A DNA stretch of 64,000 nt, taken from a virus. The notes beneath the pieces were generated by a model that ran no database searches, was not told the DNA's origin, and saw nothing but the letters and a program-made list of their open reading frames with translations. The position numbers and the translations under genes were made by a program. Positions 29,344 to 37,487 of the stretch are shown here, piece by piece (within the stretch, counting starts at the first letter, position 1; each line of letters begins with the position of its first letter). The stretch spans positions 41,444 through 105,443 of the IMG/VR virus record IMGVR_UViG_3300032397_000005. One strand, given 5' to 3'.

Positions 29344-30990
29344 GTGAACAAGCAGGTGACGGTACAGACCCTGATCTTGGCCAAGGAGACCTTCCCAACG
29401 GCGGCGGATGCCACAAAGTGGGTCACGGATCACGACTTTAAGGTCAAAGACGGTGCTCCGGACGAGACGGAGAGCTCCTGGCGCTACCGTCAGCGGGAGC
29501 CGGGTGAGTTCCAGGAGGGGACCTTTCGGACCATAGACATGACGGATGGCGTCCAGGCCGTGGTCGGACGCCTCAAGGAGGAGAAGATGAGAAGGAACGA
29601 GGAGTCGGTGGCGCGCGGGAACGCCCTCCTGCTTCCGCTGAACCTGTCCGTCGACAACGTCCACGACCTTGAGTTCGCGGTGGATAAGTTCCGGCAGGCA
29701 TCTGCGGCCAGGGCCTGGGCGGAGAATCACGGGATGGTTCCGCGGGAGGTCAAGGTCCGGGCGGACGCGATCTTCGCGGAGATCCTCCCGGCGGATGCAT
29801 TTGTCTTTGCGACGCTTCGCCGGGAGAAGGTCACCAGGGACGTCTTTGCGGTGGTCGGGGATCGCGTTGCTGAGATCAATGCTCTCCACGTGGTTCCGGA
29901 CGCCGACGCTTCGATGGAGGAGAAGCGGGATGTCCAGGAGGTGGATGATCCCTCCCCGGTGAGGAAGCGAGCGGAGCTCCACGTCCTGAAGGCTAAGGAT
30001 GCGGCGGATCCAATGGCGGAGGTCCGGATGTTTGGGATCGTCATGAAGCCAGACGTCCCGGACATCGAGGGGGACGTTACGTCTGTAGAGGAGATCATAC
30101 AGGCGAACGACCTGTTCATGCGGGAGTTTGGGACCGTTGGCTTCATGCATAAGAAGGACGTGACCGAGAAGGTCTCCATCATCCAGAACGTGATTGCTCC
30201 GATCGACTTCGACTTCCCGATCGACGACGGGGGGAGCAAGTCGATTGGGAAGGGAACGTGGTATCAGGAGCTCTACACGGCAGATGCGGAGCTGGTCAAG
30301 CGTATCCGGGAGAGGAAGTTAAACGGGCTCTCCATCGGGGGCTTTGCGCGGCGGGTGTCGGTGGACGGGGAGGGGGAGGTTCAGGAGGCGGTGGGGAAGC
30401 GGTCTCCGGAGCACCTGGGGAAGGCAGAGGGGGACACCCCAAAATCACGATTTGTCAACCTTCGCGTCGAGGAGGTGTCCATCGTGGACGCAGCCGCCAA
30501 CGAGGAGGAGTTCTTCATCATCAAACGGAGGAAAGACATGAGTACGAATCAGGAAACGCAGATGGCGGTGGCGCTGGTGGAACAGGTGGGGGCGGTCATC
30601 CTACCGGTGACGCCCACGTCACCGGTTGTTCCGGTGGCGGCGGCCGCACCCGCGGCGGTCACTCCGCCGACTCCGGCGGTCACTCCGCCGACTCCGGCGG
30701 TCACTCCGCCGACTCCAGCTGTTCCGGTGTCGGAGCCGGTGGACGTGGCAAAGGCGGTCCAGTCGGCCGTGAGCTCGGCCGTGGAGAAGGGTATCGCCCC
30801 GATCGTGGAGCGGCTCGACGCCGTCGAGAAGCGGCTCAGTGAGCAGGCAACGATCCGGGCGGCGGCCAAGGGGGAGTCCGTTCCGGAGACCACGGCGCGT
30901 CCGGCGGAAGCACCGGCGCAGAAGTCGAAGTGGGCGGGGACGGCGGTTCACAACGTCGTATCTCGCGCGCAGCAGAGGAAACCCGCCTAG
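29344..30990 (+). CDS. XkdF-type prohead protease fused to a scaffold-like C-terminal region
   Basis: 548 aa. The N-terminal module (residues 5-80: TFPTAADATKWVTDHDFKVK, then SSWRYRQREPGEF) is the conserved lead-in of phage XkdF proteins. The protease proper spans ~235-395: GIVMKPDVPDIEGDV, REFGTVGFMHKK (His), LNGLSIGGFARRV (Ser), and VEEVSIVDAAANEEEF. The C-terminal 150 residues are Pro/Thr/Val repeats and a coiled coil (VERLDAVEKRLSEQ), like a scaffolding domain cleaved off during maturation. GTG start behind GAGGAGGAG. Directly precedes the capsid gene. Confidence 0.88.
   Translation: MNKQVTVQTLILAKETFPTAADATKWVTDHDFKVKDGAPDETESSWRYRQREPGEFQEGTFRTIDMTDGVQAVVGRLKEEKMRRNEESVARGNALLLPLNLSVDNVHDLEFAVDKFRQASAARAWAENHGMVPREVKVRADAIFAEILPADAFVFATLRREKVTRDVFAVVGDRVAEINALHVVPDADASMEEKRDVQEVDDPSPVRKRAELHVLKAKDAADPMAEVRMFGIVMKPDVPDIEGDVTSVEEIIQANDLFMREFGTVGFMHKKDVTEKVSIIQNVIAPIDFDFPIDDGGSKSIGKGTWYQELYTADAELVKRIRERKLNGLSIGGFARRVSVDGEGEVQEAVGKRSPEHLGKAEGDTPKSRFVNLRVEEVSIVDAAANEEEFFIIKRRKDMSTNQETQMAVALVEQVGAVILPVTPTSPVVPVAAAAPAAVTPPTPAVTPPTPAVTPPTPAVPVSEPVDVAKAVQSAVSSAVEKGIAPIVERLDAVEKRLSEQATIRAAAKGESVPETTARPAEAPAQKSKWAGTAVHNVVSRAQQRKPA
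30655..30720 (+). repeat. 21-bp tandem repeat encoding VTPPTPA
   Basis: Three consecutive 21-bp units (GCGGTCACTCCGCCGACTCC core), the last with a single change. Because 21 is a multiple of 3 the frame is kept, so copy number can vary the linker length between the protease and scaffold segments. Confidence 0.9.
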
Positions 30991-31020
30991 CGACCGGCGA
31001 GGTCCGCGGGCACCAACCGT

Positions 31021-31033
31021 CCGGCAACGCCGG
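31021..31033 (+). promoter_or_regulatory. small hairpin upstream of the major capsid gene
   Basis: CCGGC-AAC-GCCGG followed by CATATTT and then the SD AGGAGAAGAGG. Could be a weak terminator reducing read-through from the protease gene, or an mRNA 5' stabiliser for the capsid message. Not a convincing intrinsic terminator (only three Ts). Confidence 0.3.
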
Positions 31034-31053
31034 CATATTTAGGAGAAGAGGAA

Positions 31054-32247
31054 ATGACGAATGAGGAGCTGGTTCAGAAGGCGATCATCACGACCGCTGA
31101 CATCGCTTCCGCGGGGAAGCTCAACGACCTGCAGGCGGACGTCTTCATCGACTTCGTGATCGACGTCACGGAGCTCAAGGGATCCGTCCGCGTTGTGCGG
31201 TTCCGAAACGAGTCGATGGCCATCGACAAGATTGGCGTTGGTCAGCGGGTATCCGTCCCGAAGGAGGAGGCCAAGGACCCGGGGCTGCGCCGGGGAGTCA
31301 CCACCTCGAAGATCAACTTGACCCCGAAGGAGATCATGACCCCCTTCGAGATCTCGGACAACTTCGCGGAGCTCAACATCGAGGGGGAGGCGGTTGAGGA
31401 CACCGTCGTTCGCCTGATGGCAACGCAGACCGCAAACGACATCGAGGAGGTGATGGTCAATGGGGACGTCCTTGGTCCGGCGCGGATCGAGGCGGATCTC
31501 CTGAACGGCGGATCCACCACTCAGGTCATCAAGGATACCTTCGTGGCCCTGTTTGACGGGTGGCTCCGTCTCCTGGACGCCGGGAACATCTACGACGGGC
31601 TCGGCGCCAACATCTCGAGCAAGATCTTCTCCTCGATGATCAAGAAGATGCCGGTGAAGTTCCGGCGGACGCGGCGCAACCTGCGCTTCCTCATGTCACT
31701 CGACATGGAGCAGAACTGGCGGGAGAAGATCGCCTCCCGCGCCACCGCCGGCGGAGACGCGGCAATCACCTCTGCCAGCGCGATCCCGGTCTTCGGGGTC
31801 CCGATGGTTCCGGTGCCCCTCCTTGAGCCGGACCCGCGCGTGGTCCAGCACCTGGTCTTCGGGGCGGCTCCGGTCACGGTTGCCCTTCGCTACAACCACA
31901 TCGGGACGGAGATGAGCATCGTCCTCTCGACGCTCGGCGCCTCCCCAACCACCCCCTACATCGAGAACACGGACTATACCGTGGACCGGACGCTCGGCAC
32001 GGTGACCAACGTGGCGGGGCAGGCGATGGCCGCCGGTGGGACCTACAAGGTCACCTACCGGAGCGGCTCTCAGATCATCCTCTGTGACTTTCAGAACCTG
32101 ATCCTGGGGATCGGGCGGGACATCCGGATCGAGTCGGATCGGGACATCTACAAGGGGACGAATCAGTTCGCCATCACGACCAAGATCGCCGTCCAGGTGG
32201 AGGAGGTGACCGCGACGGTCAAGGGCATCAACATCGGGCTCGACTAG
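31054..32247 (+). CDS. major capsid protein (HK97-fold type)
   Basis: 397 aa, right after the protease/scaffold gene. Segments typical of HK97-fold capsid proteins are visible: an N-terminal helical arm (ELVQKAIITTADIASAGKLN), IMTPFEISDNFAELNIEGEA, VVRLMATQTANDIEEVMVNG, a central A-domain (FLMSLDMEQNWREKI, IPVFGVPMVPVPLLEP), and the closing GIGRDIRIESDRDIYKGTNQ P-domain strand. Family assignment is from position plus these patterns. Excellent SD and very uniform codon use fit high expression. Confidence 0.9.
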   Translation: MTNEELVQKAIITTADIASAGKLNDLQADVFIDFVIDVTELKGSVRVVRFRNESMAIDKIGVGQRVSVPKEEAKDPGLRRGVTTSKINLTPKEIMTPFEISDNFAELNIEGEAVEDTVVRLMATQTANDIEEVMVNGDVLGPARIEADLLNGGSTTQVIKDTFVALFDGWLRLLDAGNIYDGLGANISSKIFSSMIKKMPVKFRRTRRNLRFLMSLDMEQNWREKIASRATAGGDAAITSASAIPVFGVPMVPVPLLEPDPRVVQHLVFGAAPVTVALRYNHIGTEMSIVLSTLGASPTTPYIENTDYTVDRTLGTVTNVAGQAMAAGGTYKVTYRSGSQIILCDFQNLILGIGRDIRIESDRDIYKGTNQFAITTKIAVQVEEVTATVKGINIGLD

Positions 32248-32262
32248 GCCGAGGGCGAGAAC

Positions 32263-32286
32263 CGCGGACCGGGGATCCCGCGTTTT
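32263..32286 (+). terminator. possible intrinsic terminator after the capsid gene
   Basis: CGCGG at 32263-32267 pairs with CCGCG at 32278-32282 (GGGATCCC lies inside as an alternative stem), followed by TTTT at 32283-32286. Short stem and short T-run, so probably partial termination lowering downstream expression. Confidence 0.4.
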
Positions 32287-32323
32287 GACTTGACGCGGGT
32301 CACTTGCCCGCACGGAGGACCAG

Positions 32324-32650
32324 ATGACCAAGAACCACATCACTACGCGCCGGACGTCACCGCGGACCGATGCGGCGGAGGAGATGGCAAAGGTCACGTC
32401 CACCGAGTCTAAGGTGGTTGAGCCGAAGTTGAAGCGGATCGTTCCGGAACCGGAGGTGGTTCCGGAGGAGGCGCTGGCGGCGCCCCAGGTGGTCCGCCCA
32501 ATGACCGTGGAGCTCGTGGAGGGATCCTCCTATGAGCTCCGTGGTGTTCGGTTCTACGCCAAGAGACCGGTGGTTGTGGTCGACGAGCGACTCCTCTCCG
32601 AACTGAAGTTCAACTCACGGTTCAAGGTGACCGGCGTAGGAGGGGACTAG
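32324..32650 (+). CDS. hypothetical protein, 108 aa
   Basis: ATG behind CGGAGGACC. N-terminal ~65 residues are Glu/Pro/Val-rich and probably unstructured; the C-terminal part (VELVEGSSYELRGVRFYAKR, then LLSELKFNSRFKVTGV) looks like a small folded domain. Located between capsid and adaptor genes, so likely a head protein, but unrecognised. Ends one base before the next ATG. Confidence 0.65.
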   Translation: MTKNHITTRRTSPRTDAAEEMAKVTSTESKVVEPKLKRIVPEPEVVPEEALAAPQVVRPMTVELVEGSSYELRGVRFYAKRPVVVVDERLLSELKFNSRFKVTGVGGD

Positions 32651-33103
32651 ATGAACAGAGCAATCGTTACGCTCCGCTCTGCTCCCTCGGTGTCAATCGA
32701 CATCCCGGCGCAGGAGGAAGACGCGAAGCAGATTCAGCGGAGCTGCTTCGGGGCCATCCGCCTGTTTCCCGGGGTACCGAAGGCAGTCACGAAGGACGAG
32801 CTGGATCACATCAAGGCGACGATGCCGGAGGTCTTCCTCCGGCTGACCATCCAACCGTACGTCGAGAGCAAGCGTGTGGACCTGCGGGGGGTGGCCGAGG
32901 CGGACGTCTCCAAGCTGGCCGCGGAGGAGGGGATCGAGCACCTGAGTCACGCTCGGCAGGTGGATCTCCTGAGGGAACGCGGGCAAATCGCGAGACCGGC
33001 GCATCGAGGCGTTCAGTCTCAGGACCACGACGTCACCGAACAACCGGTGGTAGTCAGGAAGCCGGTGGCCAAGCGCGTCAGGTCCGGGAACGGCAACAAG
33101 TAG
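32651..33103 (+). CDS. hypothetical protein, 150 aa
   Basis: ATG 32651 behind GTAGGAGGGG. The first 80 residues have an alpha/beta pattern (SIDIPAQEEDAKQIQRSCFG, FPGVPKAVTKDELDHIKATM); the end is basic (KPVAKRVRSGNGNK). Basic tails on head-region proteins often contact DNA. Function unknown. Confidence 0.65.
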   Translation: MNRAIVTLRSAPSVSIDIPAQEEDAKQIQRSCFGAIRLFPGVPKAVTKDELDHIKATMPEVFLRLTIQPYVESKRVDLRGVAEADVSKLAAEEGIEHLSHARQVDLLRERGQIARPAHRGVQSQDHDVTEQPVVVRKPVAKRVRSGNGNK

Positions 33104-33112
33104 CTTCGGCAC

Positions 33113-33460
33113 TTGCTCTACGTCAGCCTGCGCAACGGGACAACAACGTCCTTTGACTTGGGAGATCCGGACGGGTTCCGGGCCTGGGAGATCCTTGCCT
33201 CCGACCCGTCCGGTCTGACCGGACTGGCGTTGTCCGCGGACGGGTACCGGGCGGATCTCCCGCTCCCGAGGAGGTTCCGGGAGCTCCGCTTCTCGGCGGA
33301 GGTCCTCCGGGGCGCGGACGGGGTGGCCACCGCGGAGAGGATCCTGGCCGTGGCGGACGGGGTGGTCCTCTCCCTCACAATGCGGCTAAACGGGCGGGTT
33401 GGTAGGTTTAGAGTTGATCTGGACAAGCGTGGGAAGGCACGCTGGGTTCCTCCCTCATAA
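33113..33460 (+). CDS. hypothetical protein, 115 aa
   Basis: TTG 33113 without a clear SD. Beta-rich sequence with repeated V-L-R and L-S-L strands (SFDLGDPDGFRAWEILASD, FRELRFSAEVLRGADG). Position suggests a virion protein. The gap that follows (33461-33531) contains an AT-richer TTGTTAAAATC that could be a -10, without a convincing -35. Confidence 0.5.
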   Translation: MLYVSLRNGTTTSFDLGDPDGFRAWEILASDPSGLTGLALSADGYRADLPLPRRFRELRFSAEVLRGADGVATAERILAVADGVVLSLTMRLNGRVGRFRVDLDKRGKARWVPPS

Positions 33461-33531
33461 TGGTAACCACCCACCCCGTCTCGGTCCTACCCTAGAATCA
33501 ATCGCTTGTTAAAATCTAAACGGAGAGTGAA

Positions 33532-35247
33532 ATGACCGTTTCCAGGCTTCGTCAGGAGCAGATGCACACGGAGGGGTCCGCCATCAACGACGCGTTGACC
33601 CCGACCGACCACGACGCAAACGCGGTGGACCTTGCGGACACCGTCAGTCACCTGGCCTCCCAGATTGCGGACATCACGGGGGAGGCCACCTGGGAAGCGG
33701 CTCCGGACGCCACGATTGCCGCGATTGTGGCCAAGACGTTCCTCGATGAGAAGTTGGCGGACCGGGAGCTCCAGCTGCTCACGGACATCACGATTGCGAA
33801 CGCGAAGAACTACAAGATTCTGGTCGTGGCCACGAATGAGTTGCCGGCGGGTGGGTTGAACAAGAAGGCGATTGCCACGACCGTGACGGGACTCGTGTCC
33901 GCGGAGCACGGTGGGAGCTTTGGCGCGGCACACTCCCTGCTGGAGATCGCCGGGGATAACGCGATCAACCCGGAGAACCTCTTGGCGGTGGTGGACGCCA
34001 GCACCGGTGACCCCATCTTCTCAGACGGGCGCATTGTCTGGGGTCTCCTCCAGCACGAGGCCGGCGCGACGGACGCGGCCGCGTTCACGGATACCACGCC
34101 GGAGCGGGCTCAGCTCTCCCTGGTGAGGGTGAACGCCACTCACGACGACCTCGAGGCGGCGGCCGTGGCGGACGTTGAGGACAAGGTCATCAACGTCGCC
34201 TTCACGGACCGGAAGTACCTGGATGACTGGACCCGGATGAGCTTCCTCCGGAGGTCCCCGTTCGTCGACGTGGGCGCCGGGGCGGTGGTCAACACCCTGA
34301 ACACGGCCATCGACAACCAGGGCGCAACGCCGGCCACTCAGGCCACGGCGGTCTACTGGCGCATCGCCGACGCCGTGGCGCTGGTCTTCGAGACATCCGA
34401 CGGGGGCGTGGACCTCCTCTCCCTCTCTCCGGCGGCGGCCGGGGACGCGGTGGCCATCAACTGCAACTCCCTGGACATCAACGTCGGTGCCAGCGGAACC
34501 GCGGACGTTGACAACGGGATCACAGTCGACTCCGGCGGGACCCCGATCAACCTGGGCGTGACTGCGGGGCAGATCGACGCGGGGGCGGCGGGCATCACGG
34601 TCCTTTCCTCCGGGGCGGTGGCCAGGTTGGACGGCGTGGGCGTGACCCTGGACGCAAACGCGGGGAACGTGGTGGCGGACGGCGTGGTCCTGGACGTGGA
34701 CGTGACGGACGCCTCCCACATCATCCAGGCGGCAAACTCCGCGGACGCCAAGTCGCTCACGATTGCGTCGCGGAACGCCGGGGCGGGAGTTGGGCACCTG
34801 GTGCTTGAGGCGGATGAGAACATCACGTTTGAGACCAAGAATCAGGCGGCGGCGCTCCCGCTGGACGACGACACCGCCGGGGCGATCTCCGCGCTGGCGG
34901 GCGGGCCCCACGCGTCCATCGCGGCGGCCATCAAGTACGCCATACTGAGCGGAGGCGTTGGTCTGACGGGGGCCTTCCTGTTCGTCTCCGGCGGCGCGTA
35001 CGCCATGGGAGCCAACGTCCCGGCGGCCACGTTCGACCAGACCGGGTACACGATGACAATGGGTTCCGGCGGGGCGGTGTCCGCGACGATGATGGTGTTC
35101 CTCAACGGGCGGCTCCTCCGTGGAGGGGCGGCCACTGGTACCGGGGACGTCTACCCGGGGACCACACCCGCTTCTGGGGACGTGAAGTTCGACTTCCCCA
35201 AGGGCATCAAGACGGGAGACATCATCCTGTCGCTTGGGTTCTCTTAG
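33532..35247 (+). CDS. large virion structural protein, 571 aa
   Basis: ATG with SD GGAGAG after an AT-rich leader. Residues 1-60 are a helical head (DADAVDLADT-like), then a long beta-repetitive stretch between ~280 and 440 with short V-x-V/G-N repeats (DINVGASGTADVDNGITVDS; TLDANAGNVVADGVVLDVDV), and a compact C-terminal domain (TYTMTMGSGGAVSATMMVFL-like with FLNGRLL). Repetitive beta strands plus a terminal carbohydrate-type domain suggest a decoration or fibre-like virion protein. No closer assignment. Confidence 0.65.
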   Translation: MTVSRLRQEQMHTEGSAINDALTPTDHDANAVDLADTVSHLASQIADITGEATWEAAPDATIAAIVAKTFLDEKLADRELQLLTDITIANAKNYKILVVATNELPAGGLNKKAIATTVTGLVSAEHGGSFGAAHSLLEIAGDNAINPENLLAVVDASTGDPIFSDGRIVWGLLQHEAGATDAAAFTDTTPERAQLSLVRVNATHDDLEAAAVADVEDKVINVAFTDRKYLDDWTRMSFLRRSPFVDVGAGAVVNTLNTAIDNQGATPATQATAVYWRIADAVALVFETSDGGVDLLSLSPAAAGDAVAINCNSLDINVGASGTADVDNGITVDSGGTPINLGVTAGQIDAGAAGITVLSSGAVARLDGVGVTLDANAGNVVADGVVLDVDVTDASHIIQAANSADAKSLTIASRNAGAGVGHLVLEADENITFETKNQAAALPLDDDTAGAISALAGGPHASIAAAIKYAILSGGVGLTGAFLFVSGGAYAMGANVPAATFDQTGYTMTMGSGGAVSATMMVFLNGRLLRGGAATGTGDVYPGTTPASGDVKFDFPKGIKTGDIILSLGFS

Positions 35248-35329
35248 GCCAACCTTTTCACCCCGGGCGGGATGATCTAGGGTTCCTCCCAACGAGTCAC
35301 CCGCCGAGGTGACGGATAGGAGGAGGATC

Positions 35330-35953
35330 ATGCCACTTAAACTCATTGCGCAACTCGACGCCGCGTTCGTCGACCTTGGTGACTTCAGGAGGGAACTGGC
35401 GGGGGTGCCAATCTACCTGGATCGGGCGGAGACATCCGCGCGCGTGTTCCGGGAGATCCGCGGCAAGCTGGCGGAGGTTGCCCCGAACCTCTACGAGCTG
35501 AAGGGCGTTGCGGCTGGTTTGCGGCAGGCGGAACCCGTGGTCCGGCAGTACTCCGAGATTGTCAAGCAGGGGATCAAGGACGAGAAGTTTGACCCGGCGC
35601 TTGGGAAGGAGTTGATCTCGATCATTTCCCGGGCGGTGGACTCCCTCCGGGAGGTGGCGGAGTCTCGGAGCATGGAGCTGAGTCGAGTTGCCGGGAAGGT
35701 GGACGGGCTCTACCTGGCGGCCAAGACCGCTTTTTCGGAGCTGACAAACGTCATTGCGGCGAACCACCGCGCGGTGGAGGTGGAGAAGGACGCCGAGGAC
35801 GGCGACTGGAGCGGACGTGGGACGGAGAACGGTCAGCGACCGGTGGGGACCTCCGGCGGGAACGGTGACCTGGGGAACGGAGCGCAGGTGGTTCCAATCA
35901 AGGCCAAGAGACAGCGGTCCACGCGCGTCAAGCGCGCATCCCCGGAGGCGTAG
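35330..35953 (+). CDS. hypothetical coiled-coil protein, 207 aa
   Basis: Start at ATG 35330 immediately after AGGAGGATC; an in-frame ATG at 35309 lacks an SD. Long amphipathic helices (VDLGDFRRELAGVP; VREIRGKLAEVAPNLYELKG; IISRAVDSLREVAESRSMEL) and a basic C terminus (KAKRQRSTRVKRASPEA). Resembles a trimerising or scaffolding structural protein. Function unknown. Confidence 0.65.
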   Translation: MPLKLIAQLDAAFVDLGDFRRELAGVPIYLDRAETSARVFREIRGKLAEVAPNLYELKGVAAGLRQAEPVVRQYSEIVKQGIKDEKFDPALGKELISIISRAVDSLREVAESRSMELSRVAGKVDGLYLAAKTAFSELTNVIAANHRAVEVEKDAEDGDWSGRGTENGQRPVGTSGGNGDLGNGAQVVPIKAKRQRSTRVKRASPEA

Positions 35954-35955
35954 GA

Positions 35956-36897
35956 ATGGGCGTCACTCCGGACAGGTTCCCCGGACCTACCGTTGAGGAC
36001 GAGGAGGTACTCCTCAGCGAGCAGATAACCGGCGCAACTCCCACCGCGGCGGGGGCGTTCCTCTACGTAGATGGGGCGTTCAAGTTTCGGGACGGGCTTG
36101 GGAACTTCGACCCGCGGGACGGCATTGCCGGGATTGCGATCCCGACCCTACTTGACAAGAGGTTGGTCTGCCTGGTCACGGACTCGGACTTTGACAAGGC
36201 GACAAACTCCACCATCAGCGCAACGCCGGCGTTTGGGAGCTACGTCCAGGTCATGGTCAACGGGGTTCAGGCGGACCTTGGGGACGGCGTGAAGACCAAG
36301 GATTGCTACTTCTCCGGGGACGCCGGGACCACGGCGCGGGCAATCGAGGACGTGGTGGCGGGGGACACGATTCACTGGGTGGGGTCCGTGGCGGGATTCG
36401 AGCTGGACGCGGACGATCGGCTCGACTTCAACTACGTTGCGGTTGGGGCGGGCTCCCAGATCGTGGCTGTGGAGGTGGTGGAGGCCAGCCAGCCGTCCGC
36501 TCTGCTGGCAAACGGCGTGCGGTACGTTCCGTTGGTCAAGGGCGAGACGGACTGGGTCCAGTTTCAGTTCCTGGTCCCGGCCTTCGTGTCCACCGTCACC
36601 CTGCACGTCCACTACCACATGAGCGCGGCGAACGCGGGGGACGTGGAGCTCCACCTGGACACGCTGGCGGTGTCCCCGACGGACGACCCCACGGCGGCGC
36701 TGGTTGGCGGGGACGAGTTCGTGGTCACGCCCGGGAACGACGTCCTGATGCACGTCATCAGCGACGGGGACGACGCCTCCCTAGCCATCGACGTGATGCC
36801 CGGGGACCTCTTAATCTGCAAGCTCCAGCGGACGGCGGACGCGCAGGACACGCACACCGGGGACGTTCGGATCACCGGCATCTCGGCGGAGGTGTAG
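35956..36897 (+). CDS. virion structural protein, 313 aa
   Basis: ATG behind GGAGGCG, two bases after the upstream stop. Beta-rich: VEDEEVLLSEQITGATPTAA at the N terminus, a phage-type LYVDGAFKFRDG region, and a C-terminal beta-sandwich-like domain (FVSTVTLHVHYHMSAANAGD). Likely a head or neck decoration protein in the lectin-like cluster; not a clear member of the paralogue set downstream. Confidence 0.6.
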   Translation: MGVTPDRFPGPTVEDEEVLLSEQITGATPTAAGAFLYVDGAFKFRDGLGNFDPRDGIAGIAIPTLLDKRLVCLVTDSDFDKATNSTISATPAFGSYVQVMVNGVQADLGDGVKTKDCYFSGDAGTTARAIEDVVAGDTIHWVGSVAGFELDADDRLDFNYVAVGAGSQIVAVEVVEASQPSALLANGVRYVPLVKGETDWVQFQFLVPAFVSTVTLHVHYHMSAANAGDVELHLDTLAVSPTDDPTAALVGGDEFVVTPGNDVLMHVISDGDDASLAIDVMPGDLLICKLQRTADAQDTHTGDVRITGISAEV

Positions 36898-36899
36898 CC

Positions 36900-37487
36900 G
36901 TGCTGTCCACCGCCGGTGTGCGCCCCAAGGTGTCGCTGACCAAGAACCTGATCTCGGACCAGACGCTGGCGGGTCTCCACAAGCTACTCAACACCGCCGG
37001 TCTGGCGTTCGACGTCGTGGAGGGGCTTGGGACGGGGGCCAGCGCCACCTCGTCGATTGTCTTGGTCGGGGTGGGGGGCTTTGCGGACCAGAGGATCGAG
37101 GCGGACCTGAAGTGGGTTGCTCCTTCTGACTCCTCAACGCACGACGTCGGGGTGATCGCGCGCGTCCGAACGGTCCACTCCGGGGCGGAGGTGGACTACC
37201 TATGGGCTCGCCTGGACGGGGGCGTGGCGAAGATCTGCAAGGTTATTGCGGGGAGCTTCACCACGCTGGCCCAGAACGCCTTTGTGGTCCCGGCGGACAC
37301 GGTGGTAACGGTCTCCCTCTCGTGCGTCTCAGACACCGTCTCCGCGACGTTCACCTGCGCCGGAGTATCCGGTTCCCCACTCACGCTGGGCACGACCAAC
37401 AGCGACGTTCCAGCGAGTGGGTTGATGGGGATGAGGTCCTACGGCAGCACCGTTTGGATGCGGTCCTTCACGGCGGAGGAGATGTGA
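36900..37487 (+). CDS. lectin-like (LamG/concanavalin-type) virion protein, 195 aa
   Basis: GTG 36900 two bases after the upstream stop. Has the layout of one jelly-roll domain: an early FADQRIEADLKWV strand, DVGVIARVRTV, YLWARLDGGVAKICKV, and final SGLMGMRSYGSTVWMRSFTA. The same order of strands recurs in the products at 39819, 40512 and 41155. Such domains bind glycans on the host surface or capsid. Overlaps the M23 gene by 4 bases. Confidence 0.7.
   Translation: MLSTAGVRPKVSLTKNLISDQTLAGLHKLLNTAGLAFDVVEGLGTGASATSSIVLVGVGGFADQRIEADLKWVAPSDSSTHDVGVIARVRTVHSGAEVDYLWARLDGGVAKICKVIAGSFTTLAQNAFVVPADTVVTVSLSCVSDTVSATFTCAGVSGSPLTLGTTNSDVPASGLMGMRSYGSTVWMRSFTAEEM

Noticed and set aside
33461-33531. 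Promoter-like TTGTTAAAATC upstream of the 33532 gene
   Set aside because: No matching -35; could be an AT-rich leader only.
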